Both the position numbers and the translations under genes were made by a program. From Brachionus plicatilis (lineage: Eukaryota; Rotifera; Eurotatoria; Ploima; Brachionidae): a DNA stretch of 64,000 nucleotides. How positions within the stretch are numbered: the stretch's first letter is position 1; every line of letters starts with the position of its first letter. The stretch lies in NCBI GenBank assembly GCA_010279815.1, contig QEOQ01000303.1, positions 2,158,083 through 2,222,082 of the forward strand, in the 5' to 3' direction. Below, piece after piece: positions 30,001-39,618 of this stretch. The notes under the pieces were generated by a model, which saw nothing but the letters and a program-made list of their open reading frames with translations, was not told the DNA's origin and did not search any database.

Positions 30001-31990
30001 TGGTGGTACAAAGGATTTGGCATTTTTAATATTTTGTTTTTTATTTTTTTACCAAAATTCACAATACCACAAAATTGATGATGTATCAATTCATAGAAAA
30101 TTAATAAAATAATGCGAAACTCATGAAATATTTTTTTCACAGAAATTATGCAACAACTTTTATTGAAAATGTATGTCAAAAAAAAACAAAAATTTTGATC
30201 AAATTAAATTAATTAAAGTTTTTTATTAAAGAAAAAATTTCAAATTTATTTACGTCTTAGTAACTCTTGAAATAAATTTATTTCAATTAAAATTTTCGTT
30301 TAATTGTAGATTTAAGTAAAATTTTTGAATACTTTGTCAATTGATTGTATAAGAAAAATTATAAGAGATTATTATTCTGAAAAATTCCATGAATTTCAAT
30401 GAAAATAATTAAACCATGACAAAAAATTTCTATAATTTGAACAATCAAATTTAGACTTATAGAAAAATAATTTTTTTTTAAATTTTTAAAATTTTAAATT
30501 AACCCCCGGTCAATTTATTTTAACAAATTTAAATTAAATTGAAAAAATAAATTTTTCTTACTTGGATAAAGCAATTGCCGATAGGATACATACAACTGGT
30601 GTTAGGGTCAAAATCAATCGGACCATCACACCGGCAAAATAAGACGCGAACACCGCATACAACACAACTTGAAAAATTTAATTAAATTCCATTTCATTTT
30701 TTAAAATAAAATTTAAACAAAAATTTTCTCACTAAAAACTCTTTCGTCATTCAATTCCTTGATACAGAACCAAACACCGGCTGGAAAAATACAAACCAGA
30801 ATGTGCAGGTCGAAGAAGAACGAAGTCCATGTAGTTGGCTGATGCTCGCTCACACTGGTAATAATTGGAATGTGAATCTTGGCGTATCCAGTGTCCCATA
30901 GCGAGTAGAAGCGTCCGCTCCACGGAGCAATGTAGCCAAAGTAAGTGAGAGCAACAACACCTGCAAAAACCACGCCAGCGGCCAAAGTCACCGCAAAAAT
31001 AAAAAAAGACCTGAATTCCTTGGCGCTCAATTTGGACTTTAGGTAGTTCAAAAAAGCGTAGGCCTGGATCAGAGCAAATGTTCCCGCGGCTGCCATGTGC
31101 TCGCTGGTTCGAATGGGCTGAAAGCCCACAAAAGGTATCTGCATGGACAAAATGGTTCCAATGATGTAAAATACTGAATAGGCCACATAAATTCTGTCCG
31201 AATAGCGACCAATAATCATCAGCACAAACACATGCAGCGGGATCAAGTTAATGATGAAAACATATCCGCCCCAAGCTGACACCATGTAAAAGTATGAGAG
31301 TGCGGTCAAAATTGCCCAAAAAACTCGGCCTGTCTTGACACTTTTGATCCACAGATAATAGGTGAACATCAAGGCAAATATGGCAATGCCCTCGTTGTCG
31401 TATGAGCCGGCAACTGAGCGGCTAATGTAGCCAGGCACTATTCCAATGAAGGCGGCGGCGAAAAGACCCGCGCCTTGGCTCCATAGCTCTTTGGTGAGCA
31501 AATAGGTGGATATGGCTGTGAGGCCGCTGAAAAAGGGCGCCAAAAAAACACAAATTTCTCTGATGTGAATTGTGATGTTCATGTTGGACAAGAGCCAGTG
31601 GATGCCTCCGGAAGTGATCATGAGACCGGGGTAGACGGTGCCACCGACTATGCGGCCCAGAGGGTACCAGGCACGCTCATCAAACCAGTTCAAAAATTCG
31701 TAGAAACTAGTGGTGACCATGTGGTATGTGGCTCTGTAGTTAAACCATGGATCAAACTCGTGGATTATGCTCTCGTATCTGATCACCGAAAACAGGCGGC
31801 TGGCAAAGCCGATCAGCCAGATGCAGCCAAGACAAGCTACTATAAGGATAGTTTTGACACCGGTCGGGTCGTGTGCATCATTCTTGGAATGGACTATGGA
31901 TTCAGGCTCTTGTTTGGCTGGTTTTTGTGCCGCTGCGCTGGTCGAGGGCTTTGTAGCACTCGGCACGTTACGTTTAGTAACGTTGGACAT
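27016..31990 (-). CDS. STT3B: Oligosaccharyltransferase catalytic subunit STT3B
   Basis: Catalytic subunit of ER oligosaccharyltransferase, which transfers the lipid-linked glycan to Asn of N-x-S/T sites. Four exons: 31990-30733, 30667-30562, 28080-27262 and 27211-27016; 792 residues (human STT3B 826). Introns are 65, 2481 and 50 bp. Key motifs are present: [10 protein letters not shown] (DxD-type), GSYDNE, the [10 protein letters not shown] loop and the WWDYG catalytic motif at about 574-578 followed by [14 protein letters not shown], which holds conserved glycosylation sequons. About 11-13 membrane helices precede the luminal domain, and the tail is strongly basic. The N-terminal extension and the loop after LTPVVC ([16 protein letters not shown]) favour the B over the A paralogue. 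The long intron hosts a piggyBac-like MITE (28288-28961) and a fold-back repeat. Confidence 0.96.
28288..28961. mobile_element. piggyBac-like MITE in STT3B intron 2
   Basis: 674 bp flanked by TTAA on both sides (28284-28287 and 28962-28965), the piggyBac target duplication. Terminal inverted repeats are CACTAGAAAGGCCA (left 28288-28301; right end is its reverse complement). There is no transposase ORF. The interior near 28530-28680 is less A/T-rich than its surroundings but shows no recognisable domain. Confidence 0.85.
29801..30070. repeat. Fold-back element, family A (second copy)
   Basis: Left arm about 29801-29856 (GGACATTGTGAATTTTGGTA then AAAACAAAATATTAAAAATG) and right arm 30018-30070, the reverse complement with few changes. 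Same family as 25861-26165. Lies in STT3B intron 2. Confidence 0.75.
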
Positions 31991-32807
31991 TTTTTATCTG
32001 AAATATTAACAAGTTAAATTAAAAAAATTTTTTTTTTTTTTTTTTAAAGTCTTTATTTGATATATGTGCCTTCATCATCAAAAAAAAGCAACAATTTTTT
32101 TTGTCTTTGTTGGTTAAAAATTTAATGTAAGTACTGAATTTTGATATTTTATTTTTTTATTTTAAGCTAAAAAAAAAAAATTAAGAGGAAATAGTAACGA
32201 GTAAAAAATCAATAAGAAAATTTTTTTTTTTGTTCAAATAGATTTGAGTCAATTGTTGAGCTTATTGTTATAGAAGTGAATGGTTTAATTAGAAAAAATA
32301 AAGTTGACACGTGGATATGTTTATTTTGTAGTATGAATTTTTTAGTCTTTGTTCAAAAAATGCTTCCGCTAAAATTAAGTATATTTCTTTTTATTTAATT
32401 TTAAAATTGGGTTTTCTTTTTATTAAATTAATTAAATAAAATGGAAGTATCAAAAAGAGACAAAATAAAGGATCTAGGACTGGACAAGGTCTACTTGAAT
32501 AAAAATAAAAAAATTTATTTGCAAAATTTTTCTAAATTTATTAAATTAAAAAATTGCTTTAAATTTTACTAAAGGTCTATAGAACATTCGTTCAGGCTCC
32601 GCTTGATAACTTTACATCCAGGACAATCAATTTATTTTAACTCATTTAAAAAGTCGAGCCTCATTGAAAAAACCTTGATGAAATTGATAACTTTTAATTT
32701 TTAAACAAGTAGTGCATTTCTGTACCCCAAATTGTAAATAAAATACTCAATAAAATTTAAGTTAGTATATTTATTAAAAAACAACAAATTTTTGATAACA
32801 TTTTTTT
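31991..32807. other. AT-rich upstream region of STT3B
   Basis: Long T and A runs, no gene recognised. Confidence 0.5.
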
Positions 32808-33273
32808 ACCATATTCCCTTGTTCGATATTGATAAAACAGAAACACAGCTTTGCTGCATGCAACAATAACCATCTTGCCCATCTTAAAAAATTCTTAACT
32901 TACACCACATGCCCTACAGATTTGTTTTTAGCTTTGAGTCTGCATTAAAATCAAGTTTTTAGGCTTAATGCGGCATAATAGCTTAAGATTTTTGTCCAAA
33001 ATAAAAATTATTTTTTTTGAATTTTTAATTTAATCCAGCGCTATAAATTGAATACAAAGAAAAATTAAAAAAACAATTTTTTTTCATAAAGATCTGAAGC
33101 TCTTATGCTGCAATAAACCTAAAAAACTTGATTTAAATGTGGACTGAAGGTCCAAAACAATTTTTCAGGGCATGCAATGTAGATTAAGAATGTTTTAACA
33201 TGGGCGAGATGCTTTTTGTTGCATCCACCAAAGCTGTGTTTATGCTATAAGGCTGCAACATCAAATAGGGGAA
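32808..33273. repeat. Long imperfect inverted repeat (about 190-bp arms)
   Basis: Left arm about 32808-32995 and right arm about 33084-33273. Matching blocks in order include TATTCCC, AAACACAGCTTTG(C/G)TG, ATGCAACAA, CATCT(T/C)GCCCAT, ATGCCCT, ATTAAAATCAAGTTTTTAGG-like and GC(G/A)GCATAA. More GC than the flanks, no ORF. Looks like a non-autonomous DNA element with long terminal inverted repeats; no clean target duplication seen. Confidence 0.75.
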
Positions 33274-34014
33274 TACAATATTTACCTTGTTAATAAAAAA
33301 ATACTAATTATTTAAAAAAAAACATAATTCTAATAGAAAAATTAATACTATAGTCATAATTTTTCATTTAAATTGTAAATTTTCAAAAATTTTAAAAAAT
33401 TAAGATTTTTTAAAATTATTTATTATTTTTTTTTATAACTAATTAAATTTTTTTTGTAAATTCCATTTTATAAAATAAAATTTTCTATAATAATTTTTTT
33501 TCCAATTCACAATCATGATCAATTCAAGTAAGATTTTTTAAGGCAGCGATTTTTTGTAAAAATAATATTTATATGTATAAAAGACTTTTTCAATGTGAAA
33601 ATACTTTTTTTTAATCTGAAAAAAAATTTAAATATCTCAAAATGACTTTTGAACTCCAAAATACTCGACGCTTTTTTCTTTCTTTTTGGTATTTATCTCT
33701 ATGAGTGTTTGAGTGTTCATTCTTTCATAAAACTTTTATCGAATTCACTCTCAAATCAAGCATTTCAAAATTTTGTGAAAAAAGTTATTTTAAATGCATG
33801 TAGCATTTTTATAAAGCAAATTTATTTTAGTGATAAAAAAATTAATTTTACCTACAGAAACACATTCGGGCCAAAAATCTTAACTAACTAAAATCTTTAT
33901 TTATTTTTAATTTCAGAAAATTTTTTATTCTTAATTCTTGAAAAAATCATACCAACTACTTTATGCAAATAAAATAAATTAAAAATTTTGACTATTCGGC
34001 AAAACTAATTTAAA
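33274..34014. other. AT-rich spacer containing a dispersed-repeat copy
   Basis: Mostly A/T. Positions about 33653-33775 match, in reverse orientation, 58675-58800 (shared strings include GGTATTTATCT, GAGTGTTCATTCTTTCA and AAGCATTTCAAAATTT). Confidence 0.55.
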
Positions 34015-34049
34015 CGATAACAAGTGATCTTTATCACGTGCTGTTATCG
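34015..34049. promoter_or_regulatory. Dyad with E-box upstream of MTHFS
   Basis: CGATAACA (34015-34022) pairs with TGTTATCG (34042-34049), and GTGAT pairs with ATCAC inside it. A CACGTG E-box occupies 34035-34040, about 60 bp before the ATG. A plausible proximal promoter element for a bHLH or bHLH-Zip factor; inference from position only. Confidence 0.4.
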
Positions 34050-34100
34050 AATCATTTTTAAATTAAATTAAAAATTTTAATCAAAAATAAATTATAAAGT

Positions 34101-34763
34101 ATGAATCCAAACATATTTCTACTAAAATCAAATTTGAGAAAATTAATAAAATCGGCACTTAAACAATTAAGTGCTGAAGAAAAGCAACGCCAAACAGACA
34201 TAGTCCTACGATATTTGGAAAGCAACGATCAGTTCAAAAATTCCAAAAATGTTGCTTTATACTTGGCCATGAAGCATGAAGAAATAGACACAAATCAATT
34301 GATAGAAAAAATTTTAAAAAATGAAAGCCGAAACAAAAGAATTTATGTGCCGCATATTGAATTTTCACCAAAAGACTCTGCATCATCTGACATGGTCTTT
34401 TATGAACTCAAAAACTTCAACCAATACCAATTTGAAATGAACACTGACAATAAGTACAGCATTCGCCAGTTCAACGATGTATCCAATTTGGAAAAAGCTG
34501 ATGAAACTGCTTTTGATTTAATCATTGTTCCTGGTCTAGCTTTTAGCGTCGAAAAAAGTGACTCTGCTAAAAAAATAACCAGAATGGGTCGCGGAAAAGG
34601 CTATTATGACAATTTTTTGAAAAAAATTCCAAACTGTCACACGATAGCCGTAGGTTTTAATCAACAATTTTTGCCTCTAAACAAAAACATAGAAATGGAA
34701 CTTCCATATGACGATAAAGACATCAAAATCAATCAATTTATTTGTGAAAATTTTCAAAATTAA
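34101..34763 (+). CDS. MTHFS: 5-formyltetrahydrofolate cyclo-ligase
   Basis: Converts 5-formyl-THF to 5,10-methenyl-THF with ATP; cytosolic folate metabolism. Single exon, 220 residues (family about 200). The N-terminus KSNLRKLIKSALKQLSAEEK is the usual basic helix with the conserved R-K pair. The core has VALYLAMKHEEIDT, the substrate-site block LIIVPGLAFS and the ATP-binding signature MGRGKGYYDNFL near residue 170, followed by AVGFNQQF and the ELPYDDKDIKI end block. It is intronless, unlike most neighbours. An E-box dyad lies just upstream. Confidence 0.95.
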   Translation: MNPNIFLLKSNLRKLIKSALKQLSAEEKQRQTDIVLRYLESNDQFKNSKNVALYLAMKHEEIDTNQLIEKILKNESRNKRIYVPHIEFSPKDSASSDMVFYELKNFNQYQFEMNTDNKYSIRQFNDVSNLEKADETAFDLIIVPGLAFSVEKSDSAKKITRMGRGKGYYDNFLKKIPNCHTIAVGFNQQFLPLNKNIEMELPYDDKDIKINQFICENFQN

Positions 34764-34819
34764 TTTTTTCTTCTAGAAAAAACTCTTATTAAAAATATTT
34801 TAAAACTAATAATTCCAAG

Positions 34820-34935
34820 CAGAGTTGTTTAAAAGTCACAAGTCTCAAGTCAAGTCCAAGTCAAGACTTTTTTTTTTTTTTTTTTTTCAAAAGTCCCACC
34901 ACAGACTTTAATTTTTTTTTCCAAGTAAAAAATTC
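34820..34935 (+). repeat. Truncated copy of the hAT-type MITE
   Basis: Starts CAGAGTTGTTTAAAAGTCAC at 34820 and continues AAGTC...AAGTCCAAGTC, as the left end of 57539-57761. The matching right terminus (ACAACTCTG) is not found nearby, so the copy seems truncated after a long T run. Confidence 0.7.
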
Positions 34936-36050
34936 AATTTTTATTTGCATTCGATGTCTCATTTTTTTACTTGATATTCAAGATTGAACAAAATTAGAAT
35001 GAAATTAAAATCTTGAGACATTAGTTTTTATAAAATTGTTTATCTGTGCCGAGTTAAAGCTCCTTTAGATTTTAAAAAAAAACAAATATCAATATAAAGT
35101 TAAAAGAAATAATAAAAAAATAAAACTTATATAAATTAAAATAGAAAAAAATAAAATAGAGAAATTTAGATTGTACACCACAAAATTTTAATAAAATACC
35201 CCAATTATATAAAGAAAACCACAAAAAAAATGACACAAACATTAAAAAAACTCTATTTTTTAATAGATGACCACAAATTAATTAAAATGACAATAAAAAA
35301 AAAAAACATTATTTTTTTAATTTCGACCCTATTTTTTTATTTCTTTGTCACTTATCTCTTGACTCATTGACTCAATTCTTGCCCTTTTGGAACAAATTCT
35401 TCCTCAACTTCAGACTCATTAGACTCGATGCCTTTCGGAACAGTGTTTGAAACTTAATTCAATCAATTAAAAAGTTTCATAGATAAAAAAATCAGGTACT
35501 TTGTCCCAAATTAATTGTAATTATTTAATAAAAAGTTTTTTAATTTAGGGTTAATTAATTGATATTTTTTACAATTCGTAAAAAATAAAAGATCATTTTT
35601 TATTAAATTATTTTTTTAAATTCAGACACTTAAATTGAATTAAAAAAAACATTTTTTTAATTTAAAAAAAAAATTGAAATTATTTAACGAAAAAAAATGG
35701 TTTAAGGGCGACATAAAACATAAATATTCTTGTATTTATTCTAGTTTTTAATTTTTTTTTTATAAAAACTTTTTATGACTTTTTTTGCTATGAATTTTCT
35801 GCTTTTAAGAATCCTTTTAAAAATCTTATGAGTGAAAATTTTTTTTTCAGAATTTTTTGTCTATTTAATCTTAGAAGGAAATCATTTTTTAGACAAGTGC
35901 AAGATTTTTATACAAAATTAGAATTTATTAAAGATTTTTTAAGAATTTTATAAGAATCCTGCTGCTCTTACTTTTTAAAATATCTTCACTCATAAGATTA
36001 TAAAAAAAAAATTGTGTTTAAGTTAATGCTAAGAATTTTATTTCAAAAAT
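34936..36050. other. AT-rich spacer with repeat tail and a short protein-like relic
   Basis: Near 35040-35065 lies TTTATCTGTGCCGAGTTAAA, a copy of the dispersed tail family. On the minus strand at about 35444-35365 one frame reads VSNTVPKGIESNESEVEEEF then VPKGQELSQ and stops; it may be a relic of an exon. Otherwise A/T-rich. Confidence 0.45.
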
Positions 36051-37016
36051 TTAATTTGTAATAAAAAGTTGAAATTTAGTCATGCCCCGTCTATTAATAC
36101 GGTCAGCATTTTCAATATTTTTGGCATAGGCCCTGCACTCGACATTAATGAGAACATTTTTGGTCGCATTTTTAAAGTGTACAAAGACCAGCGGCGACAA
36201 ATAGTTCGGCTGATTTCTGTACGGAAAATATTTGAAGTTGACTCCTCCAATTTCTGTATTTGGATAGCTTGAATAATAGTCCACATGGCCCATGTTATCT
36301 TCATCAGCAGGATACTCACCCTTGCAAGCAATGAACACAAATTTCTCATCTGAATCAATTTTTGACAGAGCTATTGGCAAATTGGCAGAGCTGTACCTGG
36401 GAAACCATCCGTAAATTTTGTTCAATTTGACCACCACACAAGGCGTTCCTGAACTCATTCCGAACTGTTTCTCCTTGGCACATGGTGTGCCATCAATCAC
36501 TTTGGCATAGTCGAAGGTTACTGATCTGCCATGAGCTCCTATAAAGCTCGTATTTCTTCCACTTTCATATGATTGTAAAAAAATGTCCAAATAGTGGTAA
36601 GTGGTTTTCCAGCTGGAGGTGTTTAGCGCGATTAGCTCGCTTTCAGGATCTTTTTGAGGACGAAAGCCTAGACCCGGATTAACCGAGTTAAAGTTCATTA
36701 CACTCTCTTTATTGTAGTAAGTTGGAGTTTTTCGGTCAATTGTCTGGTAAAAAACTGCTAGACATAGTAAAAAAAAAGCAGCTAGACCGCCGTAAAAAAA
36801 ACTATAGAACAAGCTTAGTTTGCACCATGATTTGGCGTCACGGCCCAAGAATTCCCTGTATTCGGAATTATAAATGCCCTTTTTGGTATCTAGCAAACTT
36901 GCGCCCAAAGTTTTGCGACTTTTGTTGAGTTCTTCAATTTTTTGGCCTGTTTCGATCAAGCTGTCCGCAGCCTCTTCGACTATTGTGTTCCGGCGTTTTA
37001 GCTTTGGCGGCTCCAT
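36051..37016 (-). CDS. ATP1B: Na+/K+-ATPase beta subunit (nervana-like)
   Basis: Type II membrane glycoprotein needed to fold, traffic and stabilise the sodium pump alpha subunit. The 321-residue frame starts at ATG 37016 (CCAATGG); the frame is open a little further upstream but without an ATG, and TTTAG at 37025-37029 could be an acceptor for a 5' UTR intron. One transmembrane helix spans about residues 69-92. The ectodomain has PGLGFRP, NKIYGWFPR, CKGEYPADEDNMG, YFPYRNQPNYLSPLV and VECRAYAKNI, all family hallmarks, with sequons NTSS, NTSF and NATK. Of the three standard disulfides only the Cys for the second (TPCAKEK...TPCVVV) and third (ACKGE...VECRA) pairs are seen; the first pair is absent. 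Confidence 0.95.
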   Translation of the reverse strand: MEPPKLKRRNTIVEEAADSLIETGQKIEELNKSRKTLGASLLDTKKGIYNSEYREFLGRDAKSWCKLSLFYSFFYGGLAAFFLLCLAVFYQTIDRKTPTYYNKESVMNFNSVNPGLGFRPQKDPESELIALNTSSWKTTYHYLDIFLQSYESGRNTSFIGAHGRSVTFDYAKVIDGTPCAKEKQFGMSSGTPCVVVKLNKIYGWFPRYSSANLPIALSKIDSDEKFVFIACKGEYPADEDNMGHVDYYSSYPNTEIGGVNFKYFPYRNQPNYLSPLVFVHFKNATKNVLINVECRAYAKNIENADRINRRGMTKFQLFITN

Positions 37017-37308
37017 TGGCAATTTGGTTGGCAAATTTTTGTCTAAATGATGGAAAATTCAGAAGAGTTTTATTTGTGCTTATTGGCAATTGTAATCAAG
37101 CAACAAAAAATCTAGTTTTTTGCTTTGGTATCTTATCGCTTCGCTACATTGACAAGTTTTTCTCTCTTGAGGCTCCATGTCTAGCTCGAAATATTTACAA
37201 GTTACACTTGGTTGATTGCGCTTTTTCTAGAAAATTGATCGCTTCTAATTTGATTGTTATTTGAAACGAAAAAATTTAGGATTATTATGTTAACTATTAT
37301 AAATTAGC

Positions 37309-37512
37309 AAGCTATTTATTTCATTTTTAAAACCGGATTTTTTTTTTTTCCAAAATTTAAAAGAAAATTAAAATTAAAAAAGTGCCTTTTAATAATTTTA
37401 TTTCATTTTTAAAATTTTTAAGCTATTTATTTCATTTTTAAAACCGGATTTTTTTTTTTCCAAAATTTAAAAGAAAATTAAAATTAAAAAGGTACCTTTT
37501 AATAATTTTAAT
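37309..37512. repeat. Tandem duplication, period 111 bp
   Basis: Units 37309-37402 and 37420-37512 both run AAGCTATTTATTTCATTTTT then AAACCGGATTTT, AAAATTTAAAAGAAAATTAA and CCTTTTAATAATTTTA. They differ mainly in T-run length and two or three bases. Confidence 0.85.
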
Positions 37513-37822
37513 TAATAAAATATTTTTTTTTCTAATATAGAAATATTTAAATAAATTTTGATTTTAGTGTCCACAATCTGTTTTAAAATTTCGAAAATTA
37601 AAATTAGTCAAAAGTTTTATTTTAGATTTTTAAATCAAAATTTAAAAAAAATATTAATTATTGATTTTCATGGCATACTATTAACAATATTTTAGGACAA
37701 ATATTAAGCTGAAGAGTTCAAGAAGGTGATCAAAGATTTAGAGGGTCGTATTTAAGTGTTTGAGACTAATGATTTAGTCAATTCTCATAATTCCTGGCCA
37801 GGTCTGTGACACAACCCACGTA

Positions 37823-38238
37823 TCACTTGATCAACAGCTTCTTATAATTGTTTCTAGAATAATATACGGATTTTGGCTTATTAACATTCCATGTACTCCT
37901 ACTGAATATCCTAGCTTGAGTTATAGTATCGTCAAGCGTCTTTACATTCTTGCTTTCCAACTCAGCTCTTTGGCGAGGGTCAACCGCGTCAAAAAACATC
38001 CATCCGAACTCGAATTCGTCTATTTTTTCGATTTTGTTGGTGATTTGCTTAAATTTCAGAACATTTTTCTCCTAATTCACGTCCAATTTGATTGCCTTTA
38101 ATTCGAACCTTAAAGTTCTTTGGACATCGTCTGGCTTATAAGTTGCCAGGAGATGAGATTTCAACTTAACCCATGTCAGGTTTTCTTTCTTTTTCTTCAG
38201 ATTCCTGACCAATTGCAAAGCATTTCCTCTAAAGAATG
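37823..38238 (-). pseudogene. LTR-retrotransposon gag fragment
   Basis: The minus strand from 38238 has a roughly 138-codon frame interrupted only by TAG at 38074-38072. It carries the retrotransposon gag pattern: FFRGNALQLV, then LTWVKLKSHLLATYKPDD, LRFELKAIKL, KFKQITNKIEK and DPRQRAELESKNVKTLDDTI followed by QARIFSR. The stop is TGA at 37825-37823. The order and spacing match Ty3/gypsy-type gag (capsid-like) domains. No protease, RT or LTRs are seen nearby, so it is a fragment. Confidence 0.7.
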
Positions 38239-38419
38239 TGTTAATTTTAATCTCTAATAAAATCTTTTAGAAAAATTAAAACGCTGAAAGACTTAAGGTA
38301 AAAATTTTCAAATTTCTTATTTTAATAATCTACTAAAAATCAATTTTGAATAGATTAAATCGTAATAAAAAGTGTTTACATGACAGATTAAATTTGAAAG
38401 ATGAACTTGGCAATGATTA

Positions 38420-38606
38420 AATACTAGAATGTTATTATTTAGATGGAGAATATAGAGGTCAAAGCAAAGGTTTAAGGCAAATTGCAATTGAACTAGGATA
38501 TCAAATTGATCCGAGATTATTATTAAAGTATATTAGAAATCTTTTGTCTGACCATCCTGCATTTAAACCACTAAACAAGCTTGAAATTCTTGGAAGAAAA
38601 TATTGA
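38420..38606 (+). pseudogene. DDE-type transposase fragment
   Basis: The plus strand reads YYLDGEYRGQSKGLRQIAIE, LGYQIDPRLLL, then LLSDHPAFKPLNKLEILGRK and stops at TGA 38604-38606. The GxSKGL...DHPAF...KLE...KY pattern resembles the segment just before the catalytic PKFHCELNPIE box of a DDE superfamily transposase. The catalytic box itself is missing. From memory of the family, so moderate confidence. Confidence 0.5.
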
Positions 38607-39618
38607 TAAATATTGATAAATATTGAAAAAATCCTCTTTTTCAACTAATTTATTTTGCTTAAAAATCAAAATTTTGAAAAAGTAAAACCTACAATTTGTT
38701 CAGAATTTTCTCTAGTTTCAAAATTTTTATATCTTATTTCATCTTATCGTTCTCAGTATATTAAATGAAAGTATAAAACAGGGTAAATAATTTTTTTAAC
38801 AAGAAAGTCATGCCTTTAGACTACCTTTTGAGCATCCTTGAAAATAGTATGAATTAAATTGAATAGATATTCAAGATTAAGTAATTTAAAAAATCAAACA
38901 CAAATCCACAATTTATTTTGAGAAATAATAAATTTTATAAATTTTTTTTATCGATCATTTATTTAATATTTTAATTATCGTTTTCTTTGGATCAAAATAA
39001 AATTATAAAAAATACTCTTAAAAATTTTTATTTCAGTCCCGTCATTTTTTTTATTAAATGAATCCTTTTTGGTGAGGAATCTTTAATAGTGTTTCGCTTT
39101 TAGCTGCTTTTAGCCTTATAAATTCTATTTTTTTGAATGATTCCAGCATCTGAAATAAAAGAATTAAAACAAAGAATTTAAATTTAAATGCTTTACAATT
39201 TTTTCTCTTCTTTAACAATATTTAATTTAAAAAATATGTAAAAAAATTTAAATTGTAATCTTTATTTGATTTAAATGTACAAATTTCTAATTACTTAAAA
39301 AATTACTCAAAAACATTTGATAAAATCACTAGTGCTAATTAAATTTTTTTCTTTAATAGGACCATTAGCTTTTTTCATTTAATGACGAAAATTTATTCTA
39401 AATCTAAGGTAATGATATTTTCAAAATATTTATCCTCATTTCATAAAATTTAAAATTTAAATTATTCATAAATTTGTTATAAAATAACTATAGATGGAAT
39501 AAAATTTTGTTTTTTTATGATAATACTATTTATTTTAAATTTTCGATTATTGACAAATTATAAAAATAGAAATAAAATTTTTATTTAAAAAAAAAAGAAA
39601 TAAATTTTAAATTTGATT
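38607..39618. other. AT-rich spacer
   Basis: No feature recognised beyond A/T-rich sequence; the last part is the RFC5 3' UTR side. Confidence 0.5.

Noticed and set aside
31565..32017. 150-codon plus-strand frame opposite STT3B exon 1
   Set aside because: Antisense to a clear STT3B exon; no domain.
33649..33891. 80-codon plus-strand frame
   Set aside because: Coincides with a dispersed repeat copy shared with 58675-58805; not a gene.
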